From Kalaharituber pfeilii (taxonomy: Eukaryota > Ascomycota > Pezizomycetes > Pezizales > Pezizaceae), in contig WHUZ01000012.1 in the NCBI GenBank assembly GCA_015179045.1, positions 1,178,001 through 1,242,000 of the forward strand: a stretch of DNA of 64,000 nucleotides, read 5' to 3'. The notes below the pieces were generated by a model. That model saw nothing but the letters and a program-made list of their open reading frames with translations. It made no database searches and had not been told where the DNA came from. Below are positions 12,272 through 23,702 of this stretch, one piece after another; positions within the stretch are counted from its first letter, which is position 1, and each line of letters starts with the position of its first letter. Made by a program: the position numbers and the translations under genes.

Positions 12272-12956
12272 CGTGAGACCGAAGGGCAGCGCACGGCTGG
12301 CTATTTGCTGCAATGTAATTTTGGTGGTAGACACTATTGCTTCCCGATGGGGAGAGAGTCTGAACTGGAGCTGAAACAGAGCCAGGGAGCTTCAGGAACA
12401 CTTCCGTTTGTAGACAGCTTGAGAGCTGGCTGCTTATGTAAAAATATCACATGGCTTTTTAGTGAAGTAACCTCTAGACCTGTCTGGGAGAGGAGCTCAT
12501 GATAATTGGTCAAAGCAACACGTGGGCCGGTTGGGAGGTAGCTACGTCTTAAGTAGTAGATACTAGTACATATAGAGGACTTAGTCATGCGTGGTTCGAG
12601 ACTGTAGTAGGAACTGCTACACTTTGAACGCTTGTTCGCTTTTTGGATAACGGAATGATGGGCTGCATTGGTATTACTCAGTATACAACTTGGAACTCGG
12701 CAACGTATGTCTGTGATGTACATATGTATAGTGTATGCTACATCCAGTTGCATCGAGGAAGGGTCAAGGATTTTTATGAAAAAACAAACACATGTGCATC
12801 CATCCCATCCCATCCGCCCCAAATCGAATCAAGTCCGAGGCTTCATAATCCCGAATGAGTTTTGCTTATATTATATAGTTAGTATACATTACGTGTTATT
12901 TCTTCCTCCTAGCCTGACGCCCCACGCTCTCCGCCCACTTTTTCTGATACCCCGAC
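12272..12956. other. Spacer between GPI3 and the XAP5 gene
   Basis: It carries the GPI3 promoter and the 3' flank of the XAP5 gene. The DNA is moderately AT-rich, and I see no gene or repeat. Confidence 0.5.
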
Positions 12957-14255
12957 TTAACCAAAAAAAAACGCATTATTATCCCTATCCCTCCGTACCA
13001 TCCCCCTATAATTCTTTGATGGGTCAAAGTTCGTCCATACGCTTGCCGGAAAAATATGTTTGTTCCTCTCATACCATCTGCGATCCACGACCTTTGTCAT
13101 GGCGGGATCTTCAGTGCCGTGGATGACTATTGGTTTTTCTTGGGCAGGCAGGTTGGTGGTGCTGGTGCCCAATGAGTTATTGGAGTTGGTTAGGGACGAT
13201 GGAGGCGGTGAGTTCGTATCCAGTGGTGAGGGGTAGTTAAAGAGAAGTCCATTTGGGCCTTCGGTCCTGTTGACCAAGAAGTAATAAAAGTCGTAATGAT
13301 GCGGTATAATTACTTCTCCTCGCACAAGCAGTAAATCGTCAACGCTAACCCTCAACCACTCCCTTCTCCCACTCATCCTCCTCGCTCTTTCCAAAAACAG
13401 CCACACATGGTCACCCTTTTTGACTTTGACCCCGGTCTCCCGGGGAACAACATTTGTGCCGTCATAGAACACGAACGGTATCAAGATCTCTTCGTTTTTG
13501 ATGCGCTCTTGGAGGGCCAGGAATTCACGGCGGAGGAGCTCACGCTCTTGGGCCTCGCGACGGAGGGTAGATTTTGTGAGAGCCTTGGGTGGGGGGTGAG
13601 GCAGAGAGGGGTTGGGCCTGGCCTTGATAACTGTAGGTGGTGGGGTTGTGGAAGTATCACGGGAGGAGGGGGCGGGGGTGGAGCTCGAGGTAGTGGTCGG
13701 GTTGGCGGTTGAGTCGGTGCCAGTAGCGGCGGGGGTGCCGGGAGTGGAGCTGCCCTTTGTAGGAGTGGTGGCTTCGCCGTCTTCATCGCCTGGTGTGAAC
13801 GAGAGCTTGCCTTTGTTAATATTGGCTTTTCGCTTTTTCCGGGGAGGAGGCACCGAGGTGCCGTCTTTCCCGGTAGTAGTTGATGAGGCGCCTAAGCCCG
13901 TCGAGTCCGGCTGCGGAGTTCCTGATGCGGAGCTATGTGCGCTGTACTTGTTTACTCAGTCCCATCCCCAAATAATTCGCCATTACCAAAGATACAAAGC
14001 AGGAGTAAAAGCACAGTCGGTTCGGACAAGGCAACCCTATAAATCAACTTACCTGTCAACACCGATCCTCCCCCGCTCAGCAGCCTCGCGTTCTTTCTGC
14101 TCGAGGAGCTCGGCTCGTCGTTTCTTGAACTCGGAGAGGTTCACGAGGCCGACTGTTTGCGTTTTGAGGACATCTTCTAGGGTTTCTGTGGGCTTGGTGA
14201 AGCGGGAGGTCGGAGTGTTGGCGCCGGAGGCGGAGGTCGAGGGGGGATTGGACAT
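12957..14255 (-). CDS. XAP5: XAP5/FAM50 family nuclear protein
   Basis: Two exons, 14053-14255 and 12957-13941, with a 111-base intron, giving 395 aa. Exon 1 has the family N-terminal signature TVGLVNLSEFKKRRAELLEQ. Exon 2 has the basic stretch PPPRKKRKANINKGKLSF, then the XAP5 core IPFVFYDGTNVV, VKKGDHVWLFLERARR, VRGEVIIPHHYDFYYFLVNR and KVVDRRWYERNKHIFPASVW. XAP5 proteins are chromatin- and spliceosome-associated; the fission-yeast and human (FAM50A) members affect transcription and splicing. A Ser/Thr/Pro-rich linker lies between the two parts and an Asn/Ser-rich loop is inserted near the end. Exon 1 is open further upstream to an ATG at 14399; I chose the ATG at 14255 because homologous content begins there. 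The acceptor was chosen because only AAGTACAG keeps the frame. Confidence 0.9.
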
Positions 14256-15102
14256 TGAGGAGCCTAGTGATGATAGTGCTGGAGGGAAAGTGATGGTGCG
14301 ACTTGGAGGGGGGAGGATAGTTGAGAGACGTGAGGTTGCTACTACTGTTGAATTTCGAAAGCGCTGCAAAGTCGCAGAGCACGACGTGATCCTTGGCATT
14401 GAAGGCTTCCTTCACGTGCCAGGCACCCTTATTCCCTGACAGGTCGCACACCATCGCGAAACCGTGCCAAGCCAGACCACTCGTAACCCGTCTGGGCACA
14501 AGAATACCATACCATGCATAACCGTGTTCGTCTGGTTATAACATATCCAGTTTCCATAGTTATTCGCGTGTAATTGTTGAAAGTAGGCTATATACACCCG
14601 AGTTGCCATCCACCTACGTATGGATATTCTTATCTCCACCTACGTATGGCTTGAAGTCAAATCTGCGCTATCATCATGTATCATATATAAATCAGAGTAT
14701 CTTGAGCTCTTCATTCTATATGCGAAATTACATTGACACATAATTATCGACTTTTTCTACAGTAAATATCTTTTTGTTTCTTAGGCCACAATGGATTTCT
14801 TGTTATGCTTTCATTTTTATAGCATAAACAGTTTTAGGCTAGCAGCTGACTTCTAACTTCCAAGTAACATTCATAGCAGTGTCAATCTGTACCTACCTGT
14901 AGCTCAAGTACTAGTACAGGTAGCCGCACTAACTAAGTGATCCTTATCACCACGTGACCTTGATAATGAAACAACTTAGGACAACTGCATCCATATCGGT
15001 CCATACCGCATCACCGAACAACCTCCGCTGCAATACTAAGATTTGGCTATAATAGAATAAAACATCCATTCGATAATATTTTCATCGCACTATTGTCCCT
15101 GA
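14256..15102. other. Divergent promoter region, XAP5 gene / CEM1
   Basis: The two flanking genes point away from each other. The first ~145 bases remain open in the XAP5 frame and may be leader or N-terminus. The middle (14640-14900) is AT-rich. No further gene is seen. Confidence 0.55.
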
Positions 15103-16957
15103 ATGCGCCGCGTGGTAGTAACGGGACTTGGGGTCGTGACCCCGTTGGGCGTAGGTACACACGGCACCACACAAGTAGACGTATTGAGTTACCTGCACCT
15201 TCCCCCTATCCTACTCTTATCCTACCCTCCTCTTTTCAATGATGATTGCAGAACTGAGGACTTCACGCTAACAAATGCGCATTGCAATTGTCCACGGCTT
15301 AGGAATCAAACAAAGCTGGAGACGCCTTCTCGCCGGGCACTGCGGCATCGTGAACATAGTGGACCGCGACCCGCGGTATGCGCAGTTGCCGTGCCAGATT
15401 GCGGCTGTAGTTCCGCAGGGGAAGAAGGCGGAGGGTGGGTGGGATGCAGGGGAGTGGTTGGCTCGGGGGGTAAGGGTGCACGCATAGCGTATCTCATGGC
15501 ACTTTGTGATTGAGCTTTTTTCCCTACGAGAGTTATGCAGCAGGAGAGAGGTTTTCTTGCGTAGAAAAGCTGATATGTCTTCGGTTTGATTACCGAGAGA
15601 GGTTGGAGTGATTTAGGACGACCGCCGCATGGCCCTCTTCACACAATACGCAATTGCCGCGGCCGACGAGGCCCTCACGGATGCCGGCTTGACAGACATG
15701 AGTGATGAACTCAAGGAGCAAGTGGTAGGTTCCTGCCCACTCACTCGGACGGTGTACTGCTGCAGGTCCACCCAATGAATATATGTGGATATGGAGTGGG
15801 CTTACGCTGTAAATCTGGGATACAGGGTGTCTGTGTAGGCTCTGGTATAGGAAGTCTAGACGACGTATACAATACGACTGTGGCGTATGAGAAAGGTGTG
15901 AGTCTCGCTTTCCCCTATCTTCTCCCATCCAATGCTGGGAATAGAGACTGATACACAACGGAGAATGGCTGCATGGGAATATTGTATGCCTAGGGTTACA
16001 AAAAGATATCTCCTCTATTCGTTCCCCGTCTTCTCATCAACATGGCCGCCGGCCACATCACTATGAAATACGGTTTCAGGGTAATGGCCCCTCCCGCTCC
16101 CCCTCCTCCCAAACTAACCTCCCTCCGAACAGGGCCCCAACCACGCTGTCTCCACCGCCTGCACCACCGGCCTACACTCCCTCGGCGACGCCTTTCGCAT
16201 CCTCACGCACTCCTCGGCCCGCACGCCACCCCCGCTGCTCCTTGCTGGCGGCTCTGAATCCTGCATTCTCCCGCTCGCCCTTTCCGGCTTCGCCCGCGCC
16301 AAATCCCTCTGCGTAACGCACAACGACAGCCCGCAAACCTCCTCCCGTCCCTTCGACTCCCTCCGCTCTGGCTTCGTCATGGGCGAGGGCTGTGGCCTCG
16401 TCGTCCTCGAAGAACTCGGCCACGCACTCGCCCGCGGTGCAAACATCTACGCCGAGGTCAAGGGCTACGGAGTGAGCGGCGACGCGCACCACATGACCGC
16501 CCCGCCTGAAGACGGCACTGGTGCCTATTTGGCCATGAAGCGCGCACTGTTGGACGCACAGATCGCTCCTAAAGACGTCGACTACGTCAACGCGCACGCC
16601 ACGTCCACACTTCTCGGCGACCGCGCCGAGAACAGGGCTATCAAGCGCCTGCTTCTCGACTCCACCTCCGGCCACACGCACCCCCAGGACATCAATGTCA
16701 GCTCTACGAAGGGGGCCATCGGACATCTATTAGGCGCAGCCGGGGCAGTAGAAACGATATTTACGATTCTCGCCATCAAGGAAGGCGTTTTGCCCCCGAC
16801 GCTCAACTTGGAAAATCCAGGCGAGCCGAAGGATGACTTCAACTGCAACTATGTCGCCAAGGAGAAGCAGGAGAGGCGGGTCAAGGTTGCGCTGAGTAAT
16901 AGCTTTGGGTTCGGTGGGACGAACGCGAGTTTGTGCCTAACAAGTTTTGAAGGGTAG
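15103..16957 (+). CDS. CEM1: Mitochondrial beta-ketoacyl-ACP synthase
   Basis: Six exons: 15103-15154, 15303-15469, 15617-15724, 15826-15897, 15994-16080, 16133-16957, giving 436 aa. It is a KAS II-type condensing enzyme of mitochondrial type II fatty-acid synthesis, which makes the octanoyl precursor of lipoate. The N-terminus MRRVVVTGLGVVTPLG is the thiolase-fold start. The catalytic triad is complete: Cys172 in VSTACTTG, His317 in NAHATST and His360 in KGAIGHLLGAAG, plus the C-terminal NSFGFGGTNASL. No long targeting peptide precedes the first strand, as in yeast Cem1, so mitochondrial location is inferred from the family. Exon 4 ends at AAAGGT before GTGAGT, restoring EKGGYKK. A run of 18 G follows 38 bases after the stop. 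Confidence 0.95.
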
Positions 16958-17951
16958 TGAGGACAGATGAAGAAAGATGGCTGACCGAGTTTGGCGGGGG
17001 GGGGGGGGGGGGGCAGTGTAATATATATTTTTATTCTACGTCCTTGAGAGACTAGTCAGCTCCATATTTGTAAACGTATAGATGAATTACAAGATCGGGG
17101 AGTCTATATCTACTCTACTCTTGGACTGTATAATACATGTATATGCATACTTGCAGGCATGTTACATTATCCCCTCTTTTTTGCTCCTTAGAAATCAGTA
17201 AATGACGAAACAAATCTGTTGATGCCCTTATCTGATTTTCTCCTTTGCCCGGAATAAACACCTTTTTTTTTCTTTCTTAGCGTTATGGTCGACCATCAAA
17301 CCACCATCACATTTCTTTACCGTCCACCCACACTCTTCGAATCCTCAATTCAAAAGTCTTCACAGAATTCATCTTCTTCATGACCCGCCTCCTTTAATTT
17401 TTCCGCAGGTCGAAATGTAATTGCTTGATTAACTCTTCCCCGTCTCTGCCACAGAAATCATAGTACATTACCTACTAAAGCCTTCTAGATGTGTATATAT
17501 ACCCCTTCAAGAACCCTATGATTTCTCTTTTCTTCAATTCTTTCCCTACTGCTTATTCTATACCTATACATTTCGTTGTTCGTAACCTTATGTTATTGAT
17601 ATATGGCACTTTACTATCATTATAATTACATAACAGGAGATAAAGAATGCTGGTACCAAAACTCACAAGAAAAATCGTAGTAAAACACAGAGAAAATTGG
17701 GTATTAGTCTATTTCGGAGATGATGCGCCTATACAATGCACAGAGATGGGTATATATGCGAATGCCTGTCTAAGAAGTCTTTCGACCTGTGCGGAAGGGA
17801 CAATTCCTGATCCTGTAAGAGAATCTTTTATGAAAACTAACAATAAAATAATAATAACAGAATGATGCTCTAGTACCCAATTTAATAGAAAAGAAAGGCT
17901 AGAAAAGTACAATGCCCTCAAAGATGCACGTTTTAGGGAAAGACAATCCAC
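16958..17951. other. Convergent spacer with an 18-G run
   Basis: An uninterrupted run of 18 G lies at 16996-17013, just beyond the CEM1 stop. The rest is AT-rich 3' flank of CEM1 and of the unknown gene on the minus strand. A 72-codon frame at 17647-17865 is not recognisable as a gene. Confidence 0.6.
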
Positions 17952-20267
17952 TTACATATCCGACAGAAACAAATCCTCCGTCCGCGTCCCTTCTTCATCC
18001 TCCAAATCACTCTCATCCCACTTCAGAAAGGGTGAACTCACTGCCTTCTCTACAATCTCCTGTGTCTGGTTCTTTGGTAGTTCTGCTTCCGCTTGTGGCG
18101 ATGGTAGTGGTTGCGGCGGTAGCAAGGCGTCACCGTTCGCCTTGGGTGACTCAAACATATCACTACCAAGAAGTATGCTTCCCCAAGTTCCATCACACTC
18201 CAGCGCGCTCACGTCAATATCCTGACTGGGTAGCACTGAATGTGAGGAGTTTGGAGCCGGTGGAGACGATGGTTGGCTATTCCCGCTACTACCCTCAATT
18301 GCCCCCTGCATTGGCAACTGGGGACCAGGTGCAGAAAATTCGAAGATTCGTGGATCGATGTTGTCAGGCTGGAACGAATTGTCAATATTCTGGTGATTGT
18401 AATCGACGAGATCTATAGCCGAAGGATCATAACTGAAGTTCAATGCGTACGACTCTGGGATTTGGTTTAAAGGACAGTTCATAGAGGCAACATCAGGTCT
18501 GAAGTTCGACGGTTCCATTGTCATTGACGACATGGGAGCTATTTCATCTGACGGGATATGGTAATACACAGGTTCCATAAAGTCCTGACAGACATTCGTC
18601 TGGCAATCCTGTTGGTCGAACTGGTTGTAGCCCTGGAATATTATTGGCACAGATTGCGAGAACGTCTGATGAACTGGGGTTCTAATTTCGAAAACACCAT
18701 TCCAATTTCCATTTGCGCCAAAATAGTATTGGCTGTTCTCTGTAGTGGCAATGCTGGAAGATGGCGCAATTGGGGCCTGGTGCTGAAGCTGCTGATATAA
18801 TGGAACCTGCGTGGCTGGGTTGCTACTAGCGGCCCGTAGACGTGAGGATTTGCGTGTCCCTGCAGAGCGTTTACGCGGATTTGAGTGGCCTGTTCGCCAA
18901 CCTAGCTCAGATTGCGAGACAACTAATGGACTTGGTGCAGTGGTAGACGGCGTCTTGCATAATGGGTCGGACGAGATGATAACTTTTTCCTGTACTGTCT
19001 CCGACCGATCAATTTCAAGGATTTTCTTTCTCTTCTTGGAAGGAATATGCTTTCCATCTTGGTTTCCTGTTCGTCTGCGCTTTTCCTTCGGGGCCTTGAA
19101 GGAATGCGCAATTATTTTGATCTCGGCCTCGCGAGCTTCCAGCTCCTGAAGCTGTTTGACTGTCATCCCTTTTACTCTCTTGCCTCCCCAGATGGGATTC
19201 GCCTTCACAGGCCTAGCTGCGATCAATGCTGGAGGGACTGCTACGCCCTCCATACCTGGGACATTTGGGTCCTTTTTTCTGTGAGGGCGAAGCTCCCACT
19301 TTTTACTGAACATAGTATAGTTCAGAGTATGACCAACATCTGTAGGCTTCCATGTCAGGTCTCCTCTCACCTTAATCAGCCATGCCTCAGTTGCTTGCGG
19401 TACCCGCCTCTCCTCAAGTAACATCCTATTCCTTAACTGTGCAGGTGACGATCCTCCTCCGTGCCTGTCATTCACAAGCTGGCGATTCTCAGGTTGAAAA
19501 TTGAAGTTACGTGCCACATGACAAATGTCCACAAGCTTCTCGAAGCATGCAACATGGAACATTGCTGCATGGATGTAAGTGTCCGCCTTGTGGTTCGGAT
19601 GTCTTCCTGTTAGCTCGTCGATCGCAATCCTATAGTGACCTACAGAAATAATGCGTGGGAGCCTGTCTCTAGGAGCGCAGTTCTTATACCTACAAGTGGC
19701 GCCATAGGCAGTGTTGTAGATTAGATGTGCTTTGCTGGGATGGCGCTGAATCCAGATGATCAGCTGGCTTCCGAGGGGGTGTTCATAGAGATATTCTCGT
19801 ATGGACTCTGCGTCGAAGGTAACGTCCTGTTCAAGCTGCCCGAGTTTGTCATAGTGGAACTTATTGTCGCGGCCCCAAGCAGGAAGTGGTTCATAGACAT
19901 CGTAGCCGTCGAGCTCGCCAATCTTAGCCGGTATCGGCCATTGTGGCTGCGGGTGAACAACAACAGTTGACACTGGCGTGGGCCCCCAGGCTGGGTCAAT
20001 AGCCTTCGCAAGATGTTCATGTTCTTCGCACTTGACCACAATCGTGTCTTTCAACAGAGTATCTTGGGCAACCTTAGCCTCATCCCCAGGGGCAACTTGC
20101 AGTAGCTGCGATGGAGCAAGGTTAGTGCTGTAAGAGGTCTGGTTAGCGAGTGCATCTGGTGCTGCATTTTCTTTGCCGCTGTCTTGCCAGCCTAGGCAGT
20201 CGAAAAGGTCGAGATTCGAGATGCAGCTGCTGTCATCCCAGCTGAAGAATGAAGGATCGTCAGACAT
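17952..20267 (-). CDS. Unrecognised fungal protein with Cys/His-rich core
   Basis: One uninterrupted exon of 771 aa starting MSDDPSFFSWDDSSC. I cannot name it. Around residues 160-260 it has a compact region with HPLGSQLIIWIQRHPSKAHL, then ATCRYKNCAPRDRL, GHYRIAIDE and a His/Cys stretch HAAMFHVACFEKLVDICH. The Cys-x4-Cys pair plus His/Cys residues look like a metal site. I have seen this arrangement in large uncharacterised proteins of filamentous ascomycetes. A basic block near residues 395-420 (KEKRRRTGNQ, then PSKKRKK) suggests nuclear import. The C-terminal 350 residues are Ser/Pro/Gln-rich and ordered only in patches, and the protein ends in an acidic tail. This looks like a chromatin or transcription-linked protein, but that is inference. 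The long frame with no needed intron makes the gene itself likely. Confidence 0.8.
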   Translation of the reverse strand: MSDDPSFFSWDDSSCISNLDLFDCLGWQDSGKENAAPDALANQTSYSTNLAPSQLLQVAPGDEAKVAQDTLLKDTIVVKCEEHEHLAKAIDPAWGPTPVSTVVVHPQPQWPIPAKIGELDGYDVYEPLPAWGRDNKFHYDKLGQLEQDVTFDAESIREYLYEHPLGSQLIIWIQRHPSKAHLIYNTAYGATCRYKNCAPRDRLPRIISVGHYRIAIDELTGRHPNHKADTYIHAAMFHVACFEKLVDICHVARNFNFQPENRQLVNDRHGGGSSPAQLRNRMLLEERRVPQATEAWLIKVRGDLTWKPTDVGHTLNYTMFSKKWELRPHRKKDPNVPGMEGVAVPPALIAARPVKANPIWGGKRVKGMTVKQLQELEAREAEIKIIAHSFKAPKEKRRRTGNQDGKHIPSKKRKKILEIDRSETVQEKVIISSDPLCKTPSTTAPSPLVVSQSELGWRTGHSNPRKRSAGTRKSSRLRAASSNPATQVPLYQQLQHQAPIAPSSSIATTENSQYYFGANGNWNGVFEIRTPVHQTFSQSVPIIFQGYNQFDQQDCQTNVCQDFMEPVYYHIPSDEIAPMSSMTMEPSNFRPDVASMNCPLNQIPESYALNFSYDPSAIDLVDYNHQNIDNSFQPDNIDPRIFEFSAPGPQLPMQGAIEGSSGNSQPSSPPAPNSSHSVLPSQDIDVSALECDGTWGSILLGSDMFESPKANGDALLPPQPLPSPQAEAELPKNQTQEIVEKAVSSPFLKWDESDLEDEEGTRTEDLFLSDM

Positions 20268-21967
20268 TTCTGAGACTGGGAACTGCTTCTGTTAGCTTGG
20301 GTTAGTCAGAGAATTGTGCTGCGCTGCAAGCTGCTGCTCTAGTAGTATGTCTGCGAACCAGCCGCCTGCGAACTATTAACGCTCAGAACGTAAATGTCAG
20401 CGCTTATTGGCAGTTAATCTTCCTTGCAGTAGCAGCAAGCAATCCTGTGAGGGGCGAAGTGCTCTGTGCCTGGGTGTAGAGAAGAATCAGTGCCAGAACA
20501 AACGAGGGCAGCGAGGCGTCTTAAATAGCTCCAATGAAGGAATGGAGGATCAAACATCGCGACCTGGAGCCTTCAGATGTACCGAACTTGAGGGCCAATG
20601 AATAGCATTGTTCGAATGGCCAACTGGAGCATGGCTTTGTCTCTGCGTTTGGCTAGAGGCTAGAGTCCATTATTGACGGCAGCAGAGGGGCGTTGGCGGT
20701 TTTGCTAAACGGGAGGCAGTGGGCTTCTCTGGAGTCACGTGCTCGTGTCACTACTTGTTTGGGCCATACAATCACCTTTGTTTCGTTGAACAAAGAACAA
20801 CCGCTCCTCGAGAAGTATCGCTGCAACAGTGCTAAGTGGCAATGCAAAGCCACACCCAGTTAGAGACTATATGCCAAACCAAAATATATGGAGACACCCC
20901 CTAGATGTCATCGTACTAGGAAGACCGCTAAAGTGCTACTACCAGACATCTCAAGCTTTCAGGGTTAAGGGGAACATGCAAGCTGGTGACGCCGATGGTT
21001 ACGCCATTGGCAAGCACCTTCCTTCAACGCTTATGAGGTACTAGTATGTAACAGTTCCGCACCATCTCCATTTCCTCCGCGTAAAGGTGGTCCAGCAGTT
21101 CGGGTCAATTCTCGCCTTCGAATTCGGGGCTCGCTCCAATACTCACTGGGGCTCTCTCCCATCTTCTAGCACTTTCACACTCCGCATCCTCTGGGCCCCC
21201 GTCTCTTTCCAAAAAAAAATACCTGTGTGGGCAATGAAACTATAGTAGTTGGATTATTACTGCATAGGTGCCTCCTTCATCCTTTCAGGTGGTTGTGGTT
21301 GATAGAATTTGATGTTACCCTGAATGCAGTGTCAACAAGTATGCACTCCGTAAGTACTTGAGTATACTCCGTATTCGTCTGTTATCGCCCTGGCTTGGCA
21401 ACGTCCCTTGTGAGCTCAGTAAGTGCTTGCATCAATTGTGCAATGAATATATTGCTTTTGCCCCCGCAATTCTACGAAGTATTTATACTACAGCCATATT
21501 GCCTGTGGCTAAGGCTTGCGGCGTGGTGGCGCTGGAGCCCGCTCTGCGAAGTAGGTGCAGAGCAGTGCTAAAAGTGGTGGGTGAAGGCAAACTCATAGAT
21601 CCGTGATGGGAACATTGTCGCCTAGAAAATTCAATTTCCGCCTTTTGCCCTCAGTTGTAACCGCGAACGTAGCAAACCCAGTCTCATTCGCTTAGCAGAA
21701 ACTCAACCAAGGCCGCATAATACATATATTCATTGTATCATTAGGCCGTAATTATTTACGAATACACAACCTGATGCCAAAAGTTCTACCGTATTGTTAG
21801 TTGAATGTATATGAACTGAGGACTCAGATTTTAACTGAGAATAATTTTATGTGACATAAACACATTGACCATCAATCAATACATTAACGCCATTAAAAGT
21901 TATCTATCACAATGATCAATTTCAGGCGTTCAAATATGGTTTAGCCCTATGCCAAGATGTGTCCAAA
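20268..21967. other. Intergenic region, 1.7 kb
   Basis: It includes the promoter of the unknown 771-aa gene on the left and the 3' flank of RPT4 on the right. Several 60-80-codon frames occur, none with recognisable content. No RNA gene or repeat was recognised. Confidence 0.5.
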
Positions 21968-23423
21968 TCACAGCTTCTGGTATTCAAGTTTGCCTGTATC
22001 GGAAAATATAAGCAAAACTTCATTATCTTAAGGGGCTGTACAAGAGACTTACCTTCAAGTTTCTTGGCCTCGGCAACTTTCCTCACCGCTTTGTTGAGAT
22101 CCTCTTGATTGATGGCTTCACGCTCGTCACGAATTGCGAAAAAGCCTCTGCACAAAGTAAAGATCAGCGATCATGCAATACTAGAGGATATGGTGACTAA
22201 CGCTTCAGTGATGACATTTCTTAAATCGGCTCCATTCAACCCGTCGCTCATCTTAACAATACTCTCATAATCAATTTCTCCTTCTTTCTCTACTCCAGCG
22301 GCATGAATTTTTAAAATCTCAAGCCTGCCAACCTCATTTGGTAACGGAATCTCAATCTTGCGGTCAAGTCTTCCCGCGCGTAACAATGCGGGATCCAGGG
22401 TATCCGGCCTGTTTGTAGCCATTATAATCTTAGTCTTGCCCAAGTAATCGAAACCATCAAGTTGATTGAGAAGCTCCATGAGTGTTCGTTGAATTTCTCT
22501 GTCCGCTGATGTTCCTTCAGAGAAGCGACGTCCTCCAATAGCATCGATTTCGTCCATAAATATAATGCAGGGCTCGTGTTCTTTAGCGTATCCAAACATT
22601 TCTCGAATTAAGCGAGCAGATTCTCCGATATATTTATCAACGATAGCAGAAGATACAACTATATATGCTGTTAGTAAGATGGGGTAGAACCCTTGAGTTG
22701 CAGCCTTCCGATACCTTTCAAGAAGCTTGTGTCTAAGCTACTTGCTACTGCTCGCGCTAACAATGTCTTTCCAGTACCTGGAGGCCCGTAAAGTAAAACT
22801 CCCTTTGGCGGCTTGATGCCAACCCGTAAAAAGAGTTCTGGATTCTTAAGTGGTAGTTCGATCACCTCTCTTAGTTCTCTAATTTGTTCATTAAGCCCAC
22901 CAATACCACCGAATGAAACTTGTCCTGGGTCTTCTAAAGACATGTTATACACGAGAGGATCAACTTCTCGTGGGAGCATACGCATGATTGTCAGAGTAGT
23001 CATATCCAGCGCAACTCGAACACCTTGCTTCAACTTCGATTTATCGACTTTAGACCGGCACCCGACCACATATCGAGGCCCAGAGGAAGCTATCAATTGT
23101 TAGCTCAAGCTATAGAGGCCATATCCGCGACATAGCGTATACCTTTTACGATGACTTTGTAAATGATAAATGTTAGCAGTATCCAGGTGTAATCGGTAGG
23201 GTGTAGTCGTACAGCGCTCATCGTCCAGCTGTTTGAGGACCTCCCCTATGATTTGCCCTACACTCTGTAGCGCTTTAATATTTTCCTCCGTTTGATCATA
23301 TCGTTTCTGTAGCTCCTTGATCTCCCCTCGTAAAACCTTGAGCTTTGCCTCCCACTCTCTATGCTCAAGGAGCTTTTGCCTGAAACCTTCGAGTGCGGTT
23401 TCTCTCTCTGGATCGGGAGCCAT
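21968..23423 (-). CDS. RPT4: 26S proteasome AAA-ATPase subunit Rpt4
   Basis: Six exons: 23213-23423, 23143-23154, 22715-23089, 22202-22658, 22053-22147, 21968-21993, giving 391 aa. Rpt4 is one of six ATPases in the 19S base that unfold substrates into the 20S core. Domains in order: an N-terminal coiled coil ([20 protein letters not shown]), the OB-fold region ending [20 protein letters not shown], the AAA domain with Walker A GPPGTGKT, Walker [10 protein letters not shown], the sensor [10 protein letters not shown] and arginine finger [10 protein letters not shown], and the C-terminal helical domain ending KLEYQKL. Exon 2 is only 12 bases (TCATCGTAAAAG) and supplies FIVK between LDDER and ASSGPRYVV; without it the conserved sequence is lost. 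Two alternate phases were tested and only this arrangement keeps the frame. It is divergent from CCT2 with 279 bp between start codons. Confidence 0.96.
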
Positions 23424-23702
23424 TCTCAGTGACGCTCTGTGGTACTTTCTCTACTGCTGAGGCAAATCGATTCGAAAGCAAGACGGAATCTTGTTGTTTC
23501 GGAAATGTATGTTGTTGTAGTAGTGGTTGTCAGGACGCAAACCTGGAGGTGTCTTAGGTCAGTGCCAAGAATTTAGATCTACTAAGTGATGGTGGGGCCT
23601 ACGCTCTATAACTAAGAATTAGTTGTGTTTGCACCGATAACACCCCACCAAATCAATCTACGCTCCCGAACATTCCACCACGAAGGATAAATCAGAAAAA
23701 TA
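23424..23702. promoter_or_regulatory. Shared RPT4/CCT2 promoter with gapped heat-shock element
   Basis: This 279-bp stretch separates the two divergent start codons. At 23668-23684 it reads GAACATTCCACCACGAA: inverted GAA/TTC pentamers, then a third GAA after one five-base gap. This is a recognised gapped form of the Hsf1 site. It lies 19-35 bp before the CCT2 ATG, which fits a chaperonin gene, but closer than usual for a binding site. Use of the site is inferred. Confidence 0.45.
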
